From positions 1 through 60,001 of the forward strand of contig QNZV01000139.1 of the NCBI GenBank assembly GCA_003978395.1: 60,001 nt of DNA, read 5' to 3'. The stretch's first letter is position 1, and each line of letters starts with the position of its first letter. The position numbers and the translations under genes were made by a program. This document shows, in pieces, positions 41,826 to 50,066 of this stretch. This DNA is from Sulfurovum sp. (GTDB lineage Bacteria > Campylobacterota > Campylobacteria > Campylobacterales > Sulfurovaceae). The notes beneath the pieces are model-generated. The model worked only from the letters and a program-made list of their open reading frames with translations, had not been told where the DNA came from and ran no database searches.

Positions 41826-42887
41826 ATGAAAGAAAGAGTTCCAACTAAAAAAATATATGTAGGCGATGTTGCTGTTGGTGGTGATGCACCTATCTCTGTA
41901 CAGTCCATGACCTATTCTGATACCCATAATGTAGCTGAAACAGTAGACCAAATCAATAGATTACACTTTGCAGGGGCAGATATGGTTCGGGTTGCCGTAC
42001 CTAAAATGGAAGATGCTTTGGCATTAAAAGCGATAAAAGAACAAATCTCTTTACCTTTGATTGCAGATATTCATTTTAACTATAAACTTGCACTTGAAGC
42101 AGCTAAATGGGTTGACTGTATTCGTTTTAACCCAGGTAACATTGGCGAAAAAAATCGTATAAAAGAGATTGTTAAAGCGTGTCAAGAGCGTAATCTTCCT
42201 ATTCGTATAGGGGTAAATTCAGGTTCTTTAGAGAAAGAGTTTGATGATAAATATGGAGCAACAGCCGAGGGTATGGTAGCCTCTGCTGAGTATAATATTA
42301 AATTTTTAGAAGATTTAGGCTTTACGGATATTAAAGTCTCTCTGAAAGCTTCAGATGTTGACAGAACGGTTGATGCGTATAGAATGTTACGCCCTAAAAA
42401 TCACTATCCATTTCATTTGGGAGTAACCGAAGCAGGGACAGTTTTTCATGCAACGATTAAATCTTCTATTGGTTTAGGTACGTTACTTCTTGATGGAATT
42501 GGCGATACAATGCGTATCTCTATTACAGGAGAGTTAGAAGAAGAGATTCGAGTAGGGAAAGCGATATTAAAAGACTCTGGGCGTATAAAAGAGGGGTTAA
42601 ATATTATCTCTTGTCCAACATGTGGGCGAATTGAAGCTGATTTGGTAAAAGCAGTGGCAGAGGTAGAGAGACGAACAGCACACATAAAAACACCAATGGA
42701 TGTGAGTGTAATGGGTTGTGTGGTTAATGCCATTGGCGAGGCAAAACATGCCGATGTTGCTATTGCTTTTGGAAAAGGTTCTGGACTTGTAATGTTGAAA
42801 GGTAATGTAGTCGCAAAGCTTCCTGAAAATGAATTGGTAGATAGATTTGTATCAGAAGTTGAAGCATTTGCTGAAAAAAATAAATAA
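41826..42887 (+). CDS. ispG: 4-hydroxy-3-methylbut-2-en-1-yl diphosphate synthase
   Basis: This is a 353-residue [4Fe-4S] enzyme of the methylerythritol phosphate route to isoprenoids. The N-terminal TIM-barrel begins VGDVAVGGDAPISVQSMTY (about residues 12-30), with PLIADIHFNYKLAL (about 76-89). The cluster Cys are in ISCPTCGR (about 260-267) and VMGCVVNAIGEAKHADV (about 296-312). The length matches the short bacterial form. It lies between priA and dnaB on the same strand. Confidence 0.96.
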   Translation: MKERVPTKKIYVGDVAVGGDAPISVQSMTYSDTHNVAETVDQINRLHFAGADMVRVAVPKMEDALALKAIKEQISLPLIADIHFNYKLALEAAKWVDCIRFNPGNIGEKNRIKEIVKACQERNLPIRIGVNSGSLEKEFDDKYGATAEGMVASAEYNIKFLEDLGFTDIKVSLKASDVDRTVDAYRMLRPKNHYPFHLGVTEAGTVFHATIKSSIGLGTLLLDGIGDTMRISITGELEEEIRVGKAILKDSGRIKEGLNIISCPTCGRIEADLVKAVAEVERRTAHIKTPMDVSVMGCVVNAIGEAKHADVAIAFGKGSGLVMLKGNVVAKLPENELVDRFVSEVEAFAEKNK

Positions 42888-42901
42888 AAAAAGGCTAGAG
42901 T

Positions 42902-45646
42902 ATGAGCGAAAATATGTTTAACCTAAATATTGAAAGAGCCGTACTTTCAGCTATTATGTTTGACCCACAAATTTTTGAAGAGATTGCATCTAAATTAGAA
43001 CCTCATGATTTCTATTTGCCTTTTCATCAACATGTTTTTGTGGCAATGGAAGATTTGAGTCGTGAAGATAAACCAATAGATGAAGAGTTTTTAAAGACGA
43101 AGTTAAATGCTACAAAGAATTATGATGAGGTAGCTCTTCTTGATATTATGACAGCAAATGCAATTTCTAATACCCATGCCTATATTGAAGAGATTAAATC
43201 CCGTTCGACCAAACGGGCATTAGCAACCTTGGCAACTACTATTAAAAAAGTAACGATTGAAGATGATTTACCAACCGATGAAATTATGAATTTGGTTGAA
43301 AAAAAGCTTTATGAGATTACACAAAACTCTACAAGTGAAGACTTCAGAGAGTCCAAAGAGATAACCTTATCAATGATTGAGGAGATAAATAGACTAAAAG
43401 CTTTAGGTAATGCAAAACTCTTAGGAATTGATACAGGATTTAGAAATCTCAATGATAAAACACAAGGATTTGGAAAAGGAGATTTAGTCATTATCGCTGC
43501 GCGGCCAGCGATGGGAAAAACTTCTCTAGTTTTAAACATGACCCAAAGAGCCATAGAGCGTGGCGAAGGAGTTGCATTTTTTTCATTGGAAATGCCAGCA
43601 GAACAGTTGATGCTTCGTCTGCTTTCAACAGAGACTTCTATCCCTTTACAAAAGCTTCGTGTGGGGGATTTGACAGATGAGCAGTGGAGTAGGTTGTCTA
43701 AGTCAGCTGATACTATGGCTACACGGAAACTTTTTGTAGATGATGGTGGTTACGCTACTATTCATCATGTTCGCTCGAAGTTACGTAAATTAAAGGGGCA
43801 ACACCCTGAAATTACTATGGCAATTATTGACTACTTACAGTTAATGAGTGGAGACAACAAAGAGGGACGACAGCAGGTTATCTCTGAAATATCTAGGGGT
43901 TTAAAACAGTTAGCTAGGGAATTACAGATTCCTATTCTTGCACTATCACAGTTAAACCGTGGGGTTGAGAGTAGGGATAATAAGAGACCAATGCTTTCGG
44001 ATTTACGTGAATCTGGTTGTCTTTCAGGAGATTCAATTATAGTTGATTCTAAAAATGGAAAACGTTATAGAATAGATGAACTTGTAGAGAATAAAAATCT
44101 ACTTCCTATGAAGACAAAATCTATGGATAAGGATTTGAAAGTAAATAGTTTTACTATTACTAATGCTTTCTTTTCAGGCGAGAAGCTAACGTATACATTG
44201 ACTACAAAATCAGGTAAAACTATTAATGCAACTGCTAATCATAAATTTTATAGAGTTGATGGATGGATTAGATTAGATAATCTTAAAATTGGAGATAAGA
44301 TTGCAACGCCTGATAGAGTTCATTTAAATGTTGAAAAAGATACTCTTTGTGATAATGAGCTTATTTTATTGGCACATCTTTTAGGGGATGGCTCTATTTT
44401 AAAAGGGCAACCTTATCACTATACCAATGAAGATATGCAAAATATTAATGTTGTAAAAAAAGTAGCTAAAGAACTTTTCAATATAGATGCTAGAGTTGTT
44501 CAACAAAAAACTTGGTGGCATGTTTATTTGCCTTCTCCTTATCATTTAACTCATAATAAGAAACACCCTATTACTTTGTGGTATGAACGTTTAAATATAG
44601 AGAGAGTTCGCTCTTATGATAAAAGAGTACCAGATGTTGTTTTTGAGTCTAGTAATAGAGCCATTAAACTATTTTTGAAACATCTTTGGGCTACTGATGG
44701 TTCAATTACAATACAAAAACAAAAAAATAGAAATAAGATAACTGTCTATTATGCAACAACAAGTTATATTTTAGGAAAACAAGTTCAATCACTTCTTTTA
44801 AGGTTGGGGATAATTTCAACAATTAGAGAGGTTAAACAGATAAAAGAAGATAAAGAGTACCGTTCTAGTTATCATATCTCTATTCAAGGTAAAGAAAATT
44901 TAGAAAATTTCTTGAATAATGTTGGAAGTTTTGGAAAAAGAGGAGAAAATAGTGAAGTCTATTTAAGAAATTTGGCTGAAATTAAAACCAATCCTAATAA
45001 TGGATGTGTGGACAAGATGGTTTGGCAAACTCATATTAAAGAAGCGAAAGATAAACAAAACTTTTCATGGAGAGTGGTGTGTGAAAAACTGAAGATGTCT
45101 TATTGTGGAAGTACACTATTTAAAAGTGGTATATCAAAAGAGAGAATGCAAAAGTTAGCAGAGTTTTTAGAGAATAAAAAAATTACCAATCTTGCTTATT
45201 CAGATATATATTGGGATGAAATCATCTCTATCAAAGAGAATAAAAAAGAAAAAACGTATGATTTAACTGTTGATTCAGTGCATAATTTTGTAGCCAATGA
45301 TATTATAGTTCATAACTCCATCGAACAAGATGCAGATATAGTAATGTTTGTCTATCGTGATGATGTTTACCGTGAGGCTGCTGAAAAAGAGAAAGAGATG
45401 AAAGCCAAGGCTGATGGGAAAGATTATGAAAATAAATTTCAAAATAAACTTGAAGAAGATACTGAGCTTATTTTGGGTAAACATAGAAATGGACCTACAG
45501 GAACGGTTAAGTTGATATTTCAAAAGCAGTTTACACGCTTTGTTGATGCTCCTGGGGAGAATGATTATCCAATTGTTCATGAATCAGAATATAATGAAAA
45601 TATAGATAATCGTGACATGGGAAATATTAATTTACCGATAATTTAA
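42902..45646 (+). CDS. dnaB: Replicative DNA helicase DnaB with intein
   Basis: The 914-residue precursor is a 481-residue DnaB helicase interrupted by a 433-residue intein (residues 373-805). The extein has the N-terminal domain (about 1-110), Walker A in IIAARPAMGKTSLV (about 197-210), and ATPase motifs AIIDYLQLMSG and ALSQLNRGVESR. After the intein come SIEQDADIVMFVYRDD and the arginine-finger region GKHRNGPTGTV. The intein interrupts the conserved RESG/SIEQD site, and splicing is needed for an active hexamer. AGGCTAG lies before the ATG. It lies 14 nt after ispG and 9 nt before comEC. Confidence 0.96.
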   Translation: MSENMFNLNIERAVLSAIMFDPQIFEEIASKLEPHDFYLPFHQHVFVAMEDLSREDKPIDEEFLKTKLNATKNYDEVALLDIMTANAISNTHAYIEEIKSRSTKRALATLATTIKKVTIEDDLPTDEIMNLVEKKLYEITQNSTSEDFRESKEITLSMIEEINRLKALGNAKLLGIDTGFRNLNDKTQGFGKGDLVIIAARPAMGKTSLVLNMTQRAIERGEGVAFFSLEMPAEQLMLRLLSTETSIPLQKLRVGDLTDEQWSRLSKSADTMATRKLFVDDGGYATIHHVRSKLRKLKGQHPEITMAIIDYLQLMSGDNKEGRQQVISEISRGLKQLARELQIPILALSQLNRGVESRDNKRPMLSDLRESGCLSGDSIIVDSKNGKRYRIDELVENKNLLPMKTKSMDKDLKVNSFTITNAFFSGEKLTYTLTTKSGKTINATANHKFYRVDGWIRLDNLKIGDKIATPDRVHLNVEKDTLCDNELILLAHLLGDGSILKGQPYHYTNEDMQNINVVKKVAKELFNIDARVVQQKTWWHVYLPSPYHLTHNKKHPITLWYERLNIERVRSYDKRVPDVVFESSNRAIKLFLKHLWATDGSITIQKQKNRNKITVYYATTSYILGKQVQSLLLRLGIISTIREVKQIKEDKEYRSSYHISIQGKENLENFLNNVGSFGKRGENSEVYLRNLAEIKTNPNNGCVDKMVWQTHIKEAKDKQNFSWRVVCEKLKMSYCGSTLFKSGISKERMQKLAEFLENKKITNLAYSDIYWDEIISIKENKKEKTYDLTVDSVHNFVANDIIVHNSIEQDADIVMFVYRDDVYREAAEKEKEMKAKADGKDYENKFQNKLEEDTELILGKHRNGPTGTVKLIFQKQFTRFVDAPGENDYPIVHESEYNENIDNRDMGNINLPII
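44018..45316 (+). mobile_element. DnaB intein with LAGLIDADG homing endonuclease
   Basis: The intein begins at Cys373 (CLSGDSIIVDSKNGKR). Block B is TINATANHKFYRVDGW. The endonuclease core has the two LAGLIDADG-type blocks LAHLLGDGSI (about intein residues 112-121) and FLKHLWATDGSIT (about 217-229). Near the C-terminal side is a possible helix-turn-helix segment (YCGSTLFKSGISKERMQKL). Blocks F and G read TYDLTVDSVHNFVANDIIVHN, then Ser of the extein. All expected splice residues (Cys1, His in block B, His-Asn, Ser+1) are present. The site and both ends closely resemble the Synechocystis DnaB intein. It looks functional for both splicing and homing. Confidence 0.95.
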
Positions 45647-45655
45647 GAGATTCTA

Positions 45656-46927
45656 ATGCTTGAAAAGCCAAAACTATTTTTAAATCTAAAGCAGTTTTGG
45701 TTCTCTATGGTGTTTCTATTTTTTCTTTTAACTCTTCGGCTCTCTTTTTTGTATATTGAGTATCAAAATTTTATAGAAAAACCTTTTTATTTTACTGAAG
45801 TAGAGGTTCTTCAAGCCTATAAAAAAACAAAAGATAAAAAATCTTATACGGTATTAAAACTCTATAGTTCTGATTTAAATTTAAACTTCTTTACAACAAC
45901 TTTTTTAAACTCAAAAAAAATAGATAAAAAATTACGAATGAAACTTTTTCCCAGTAGAAGAATGAAGTTTAAAGAGTATTTAGGAACATCATTTATTGAC
46001 TCTAAAGTCAATGAGATTTTTTCAGAAGAGAAAAGTTATAAAACAGAATTTTTAAACTTTATAGCATGTCAGCATGAAAATAAGATGATTGCTGATTTTT
46101 ATAATGCCATTTTTTTTGCCAATCCGTTAGAGAAAAAATTACGAAACCAAGTCTCTAAACTGGGAATTAGTCATCTTATTGCTCTTAGTGGATACCATTT
46201 AGCGATACTTTCAGGTTTACTCTTTTTTCTTCTTCGTCCTCTCTATAGATTTTTTCAGAAACGTTATTTCCCCTATAGATTTGGTTTGATTGATGTGGGC
46301 TTTTTTGTTTTACTTATTTTAGCATGGTATGTTTGGTTTGTAGATTCTCCTGCCTCTTTGATACGCTCGTATATGATGATATTGACAACGTGGATTTTAC
46401 TACTTTTAGGAATAGAACTTTTAACACTCTCTTTTTTGACAACGATTACACTGGTACTTTTAATTATTTTCCCTCATCTTCTTTTTTCTTTGGCATTTTG
46501 GTTCTCTATTGTAGGGGTTTTTTATATCTTTTTACTGCTTCACTATTTCTCTTCTCTTCCTAAAATTATTATGACACTAATTATCTCTTTTGGACTCTTT
46601 ATTTTAATGTTGCCTATTGTGCATATGGTTTTTCCTCTTACTACCCCATTACAACTGCTCTCCCCTTTTTTATCATTATTTTTTAGTCTATTTTATCCAT
46701 TGAGTATACTTTTCCACTTGCTAGGAATAGGAGGAGTATTTGATACTCTTCTGCTTCAACTTTTTATGATGAATAGTAGTTCAAGCAGTCTACTTCTGCC
46801 CCATTTCTTTACAGGCTTTTATCTTTTACTCTCTGTGGGTGCATTTTATTTCAGAACGCTTTTTTATCTACTTTTAGTCTGTTCCTTAACCTTTTTTATC
46901 TATTTATTTATAGGCTTTTGGCTATGA
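45656..46927 (+). CDS. comEC: ComEC/Rec2-family DNA-uptake channel protein, short form
   Basis: This is a 423-residue polytopic membrane protein. An N-terminal helix (about residues 14-33) is followed by a soluble region (about 34-165), then the competence domain with the motif LGISHLIALSGYHLAILSG (about 169-187) and about 8-9 further helices. It stops after the membrane domain, so the C-terminal metallo-beta-lactamase-like nuclease domain of long ComEC proteins is absent. Short forms occur in Campylobacterota. It would form the inner-membrane channel for incoming single-stranded DNA. The nearby prepilin genes are possible partners. It starts 9 nt after dnaB. Confidence 0.88.
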   Translation: MLEKPKLFLNLKQFWFSMVFLFFLLTLRLSFLYIEYQNFIEKPFYFTEVEVLQAYKKTKDKKSYTVLKLYSSDLNLNFFTTTFLNSKKIDKKLRMKLFPSRRMKFKEYLGTSFIDSKVNEIFSEEKSYKTEFLNFIACQHENKMIADFYNAIFFANPLEKKLRNQVSKLGISHLIALSGYHLAILSGLLFFLLRPLYRFFQKRYFPYRFGLIDVGFFVLLILAWYVWFVDSPASLIRSYMMILTTWILLLLGIELLTLSFLTTITLVLLIIFPHLLFSLAFWFSIVGVFYIFLLLHYFSSLPKIIMTLIISFGLFILMLPIVHMVFPLTTPLQLLSPFLSLFFSLFYPLSILFHLLGIGGVFDTLLLQLFMMNSSSSSLLLPHFFTGFYLLLSVGAFYFRTLFYLLLVCSLTFFIYLFIGFWL

Positions 46928-46953
46928 TTGAGTTAAAATAAAAAGGATTTGTT

Positions 46954-47613
46954 ATCGAAAAATTTAAAGAGTTTCCGATTACCTATACATTGATTATTTT
47001 AAATAGTTTGATGTTTTTATCGACAACTATTTCAAATGAAGTAACAGAGAGCATCTATAATACAGCTGCTTTAAATGGTTATTATGTTGTTTTACAAGGA
47101 GAACTTTATAGGCTCTTCTCTTCAATGTTTCTACATAGTGATATTACACATATTATGATGAATATGCTCTCTCTATTTATGGTAGGCAGAATGGTTGAAC
47201 GACTGTTTAGGGCAGGGGCATATATAGGTATCTATTTTATGTCAGGTTTAGTGGGAGCATTTGTTTCTATCTATATGCATCCTATTGGTTGGGCTGTGGG
47301 AGCTAGTGGGGCAATTTTTGGAATATTTGGAGCATTAGCAGGGTTTGCTTTTGTACATCGTCAACGTATGCAAGCAGAGTTTATGAGCTTTATGCGTAGT
47401 TTTGGGCTTATTTTGGTAATCAACTTTGTTATAGGAGTTGCTGTTCCCTCTATAGATATGTCAGCACATATTGGTGGCTTATTTGCAGGTCTTGTCGGTG
47501 GATTTCTTATTGCTAAAAATGCTAATAATTTATGGGCTTATCTTGTAGTTTCGATTTTAATTTTAGTGGGAGTTTATAGTTATCTACCTTCACTTTATGT
47601 ATCATTGAGTTAA
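46954..47613 (+). CDS. Rhomboid-family intramembrane serine protease, ATC start proposed
   Basis: This is a predicted 219-residue polytopic protein with six hydrophobic helices. The catalytic Ser is in GASGAIFGIFG and the His in MSAHIGGLFAG; the helix-2 HSDITHIMMNM pattern is also typical. No ATG or GTG opens the frame. The only canonical codon, TTG at 46990, would cut into the first helix and has no ribosome-binding site. AAGGA (46943-46947) lies 6 nt from an ATC at 46954, which read as Met gives MEKFKEFPITYTLIILN, a normal rhomboid N-terminus. It lies 26 nt after comEC. Confidence 0.8.
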   Translation: MEKFKEFPITYTLIILNSLMFLSTTISNEVTESIYNTAALNGYYVVLQGELYRLFSSMFLHSDITHIMMNMLSLFMVGRMVERLFRAGAYIGIYFMSGLVGAFVSIYMHPIGWAVGASGAIFGIFGALAGFAFVHRQRMQAEFMSFMRSFGLILVINFVIGVAVPSIDMSAHIGGLFAGLVGGFLIAKNANNLWAYLVVSILILVGVYSYLPSLYVSLS

Positions 47614-47623
47614 AGTAAAAGAT

Positions 47624-47647
47624 TTACCACCTTTTATAAGGTGGTAA
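47624..47647. terminator. Bidirectional terminator
   Basis: The perfect 10-bp stem TTACCACCTT-ttat-AAGGTGGTAA lies between the rhomboid gene and the convergent small secreted protein gene. Confidence 0.65.
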
Positions 47648-47656
47648 GTTGAAATT

Positions 47657-47911
47657 TTAGTGGTTTATATCTGCTTCACAAGGAATAGACTCAATAATTG
47701 GTGCATTTGGGTCATCTGGACAAATCTCTGCAACCTCTACACAGTTTGGACATTTTTGAATATTTGGTTTGTAACAACCTCTCTGTTTTTGAACTACATG
47801 TTGTTTTTGATAAACATGAACCATAGGTTTATAATCTTGAACAGGTAAAATATCCCCTCCTGCAAACAGTACAGTTGCTCCTGCAACCATTAAGCTTAGT
47901 AATAATTTCAT
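47657..47911 (-). CDS. Small exported Cys-containing protein
   Basis: This predicted 84-residue protein has a Sec signal peptide (KLLLSLMVAGATVLFAGG). The mature part has four Cys (RGCYKPNIQKCPNCVEVAEIC) plus one near the end (IPCEADINH), and a Gln/Val/Lys-rich stretch (VYQKQHVVQKQ). I choose the inner ATG because AAGGA is 5 nt before it; the outer ATG overlaps that site. No family was recognised. The Cys spacing could be a disulfide-bonded or metal-binding periplasmic peptide. Confidence 0.6.
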   Translation of the reverse strand: MKLLLSLMVAGATVLFAGGDILPVQDYKPMVHVYQKQHVVQKQRGCYKPNIQKCPNCVEVAEICPDDPNAPIIESIPCEADINH

Positions 47912-48041
47912 ATACATCCTTTTTTTTAATATCTATTACTTTATCACTTTTTTGCTTAAATACTATATTTATTATACTTATAAATAGTTTTTTTTTATGT
48001 AAAGATATGAAAAGTGATTTAAAATGTTATTAATTAAAGGC

Positions 48042-48047
48042 TATAAT
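48042..48047 (+). promoter_or_regulatory. Probable -10 box of the 48074 gene
   Basis: GGCTATAAT lies about 27 bases before the methyltransferase ATG, followed by a GGGGGAT ribosome-binding site. Confidence 0.5.
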
Positions 48048-48073
48048 AGCAATATAATTATATAGGGGGATAG

Positions 48074-48718
48074 ATGAATTTATGTGAAATTTGTTTAAAT
48101 CAAACACGGATTTTATGGGATAAAAAGAAAGATATTACTTACCATCGTTGCATTTCATGTGGATTTGTTTCTTTAGATGATTTGGCTATTGTTGATAGAG
48201 TACGTGAAAAAAAACATTATGAAAAACATAATAATAGTTTTGAGTGTTATGGTTATGTAGAGATGTTTGAAAATTTTATCTCTAATGCTTTATCTCCTCT
48301 CTCTTTAGATGGAAAAAAAGTATTAGATTTTGGATGTGGACATACACCTGTTTTGGCTGAACTTTTAAGAAGAAAAGGTTTAAATGTTGACCATTACGAC
48401 TTCTATTTCTTTCCTGAGAATGTTTATGAAACTAAAAAATATGATTTAATTGTTTCAACAGAGGTATTTGAACATTTAAAAGAACCCAAAAAAGTTCTGA
48501 AAACATTAGTTAACTCTTTAAATGATAAAGGATATATCGTTTTAATGACACAATTCCCACCCTTGAATGATAAAGAGTTTTTAAATTGGTGGTACAGAAG
48601 AGACATCACTCACATCTCTTTTTTTACACCTCAAAGTTTTGAAATTATGGCAAAAGAGATGGAATTGAATATTTTAAAAGTAATTGATAATAATATTGTG
48701 GTGTTTCAAAAATGTTAG
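48074..48718 (+). CDS. SAM-dependent methyltransferase with N-terminal zinc ribbon
   Basis: This 214-residue protein begins with a four-Cys ribbon (CEIC at about residues 4-7 and CISC at about 26-29). A class I methyltransferase core follows, with motif I VLDFGCGHTPVLAELL (about 82-97), the Asp of motif II (HYDFYFF) and motif IV LIVSTEVFEHL (about 125-135). Such proteins methylate small molecules or sugars, and some act in cell-surface modification. The substrate is unknown. The last 7 bases overlap the start of truC. Confidence 0.82.
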   Translation: MNLCEICLNQTRILWDKKKDITYHRCISCGFVSLDDLAIVDRVREKKHYEKHNNSFECYGYVEMFENFISNALSPLSLDGKKVLDFGCGHTPVLAELLRRKGLNVDHYDFYFFPENVYETKKYDLIVSTEVFEHLKEPKKVLKTLVNSLNDKGYIVLMTQFPPLNDKEFLNWWYRRDITHISFFTPQSFEIMAKEMELNILKVIDNNIVVFQKC

Positions 48719-49434
48719 AGATTTTATATCAAGATGAACATTTAGTTATTATCAATAAACCTTCAGGATTATTAGTTCATAAATCGCCTATAGATAAACA
48801 TGAGACAGAGTTTGCACTGCAATTGGTACGAGACCAAATAGGTCAATATGTTTATCCTGTACATCGTTTGGACAAGCCAACTTCAGGGGTACTGATGTTT
48901 GCATTAAGTTCAGAGGTTGCAAAACGCTTAAGTGAAGATTTTCGAGAGAATAGAATTAAAAAAGAGTATATGGCAGTGGTTCGTGGATATACAGAGTACG
49001 ATGGATTAATTGATTATGATTTAAAAGTTATTTTAGATAAAAAATCAGACAAAGATAGAAGAGATAATAAAGAGCCACAATCAGCTCAAACCTATTATGA
49101 ACAGTTGAAAACAATGGAGTTGCCTTATGCTGTAAGTCGTTATCCTATGGCACGATATTCATTGGTTAAACTCTTTCCAAAAACAGGAAGAAAGCATCAA
49201 CTAAGACGGCATATGAAGCATATTTTACATCCTATAGTAGGAGATACCAAGTATGGACGAACGGAGCATAATAATTTATTTCGTGAAAAATTTGATTGTC
49301 ATCGTCTCTTATTACATGCGAGTCAAATATCTTTTACTCATCCTATTAGCAAAAAATATCTGCTTATAGATGCACGGTTTGATGAGGTCTTTCGTAGGGT
49401 TGTAAAATTGTTTTTCATGGAAGAACCATCTTAA
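48712..49434 (+). CDS. truC: tRNA pseudouridine synthase C (RluA family)
   Basis: This is a 240-residue RluA-type enzyme that converts uridine to pseudouridine in RNA. The catalytic Asp is in PVHRLDKPTSGVLMFAL (about residues 48-64). The C-terminal RNA-binding Arg block is KTGRKHQLRRHM (about 164-175). It lacks an N-terminal S4 domain, as TruC does. The TruC assignment over RluA relatives rests on length and the IINKPSGLLVHKS start; the target could be tRNA U65 or rRNA. It overlaps the methyltransferase gene by 7 nt. Confidence 0.82.
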   Translation: MLEILYQDEHLVIINKPSGLLVHKSPIDKHETEFALQLVRDQIGQYVYPVHRLDKPTSGVLMFALSSEVAKRLSEDFRENRIKKEYMAVVRGYTEYDGLIDYDLKVILDKKSDKDRRDNKEPQSAQTYYEQLKTMELPYAVSRYPMARYSLVKLFPKTGRKHQLRRHMKHILHPIVGDTKYGRTEHNNLFREKFDCHRLLLHASQISFTHPISKKYLLIDARFDEVFRRVVKLFFMEEPS

Positions 49435-49445
49435 TCCTATTTGCT

Positions 49446-49904
49446 TTATCTATAATTTTTCATAGCCTGTTGAGCTTCTCTTAATTGTGTTCTTCTTTTT
49501 AAAGTCTCACGTTTGTCATGCAAATTTTTACCTTTTGCAATGGCAATGCTTACTTTTACAAAGTTTCGTTCATTGAAATAGAGCATAAGTGGAACAATAG
49601 TATTTCCATCTTTGGATACTTTTTCAAATAGTTTATTTAGCTCTTTTTTGTGAAGAAGTAATTTTCTAGGGCTTCGTGTCTCTCTTGAATAGTTTCTATT
49701 GGTGGTTTCCAAGTGTGCTATATGAGCATTCATGAGATGCAGTTCGCCTTTGATAAAACGACAGAAGGCATCGCTTAAATTGGCTCTTTTTGCCCGTAAT
49801 GCTTTGACCTCACTTCCTTGCAATACAATGCCTGCTTCAAATTTTTCGAGTATTTCATAGTCGTGATACGCTTTTTTATTTTTTGCTATTAAATTTATTG
49901 CCAT
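49446..49904 (-). CDS. smpB: SsrA-binding protein
   Basis: This 152-residue basic protein brings tmRNA to stalled ribosomes in trans-translation. The N-terminal block LIAKNKKAYHDYEILEKFEAGIVL (in two pieces, about residues 4-27) and GSEVKALRAKRANLSD (about 30-45) are diagnostic, as are the C-terminal basic tail GKNLHDKRETLKRR and the end AQQAMKNYR. The length matches the family. No tmRNA gene is visible in this window. Confidence 0.95.
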   Translation of the reverse strand: MAINLIAKNKKAYHDYEILEKFEAGIVLQGSEVKALRAKRANLSDAFCRFIKGELHLMNAHIAHLETTNRNYSRETRSPRKLLLHKKELNKLFEKVSKDGNTIVPLMLYFNERNFVKVSIAIAKGKNLHDKRETLKRRTQLREAQQAMKNYR

Positions 49905-50002
49905 TTTCTATTCTTTATAGGATATTTCGTTTAAAAATATGATGTTTTTTTTCAAAAAACAGTTATATTGTTTATATTATAGCAAAAATCATAGCAAAGT
50001 TA

Positions 50003-50031
50003 TTGAGAAATAATAGGTAGTTTGTTATAAT
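50003..50031 (+). promoter_or_regulatory. Promoter of nadC
   Basis: TTGAGA (50003-50008), 17-base spacer and TATAAT (50026-50031): one of the few sigma-70-like promoters here with both boxes. It lies between divergent smpB and nadC. Confidence 0.6.
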
Positions 50032-50066
50032 CCGTGATAAAAAATATCTTGATAAAGAAGTAATGA

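Noticed and set aside
46990..46992. TTG at 46990 as the rhomboid start
   Set aside because: There is no ribosome-binding site upstream and it would remove the residues before the first helix.
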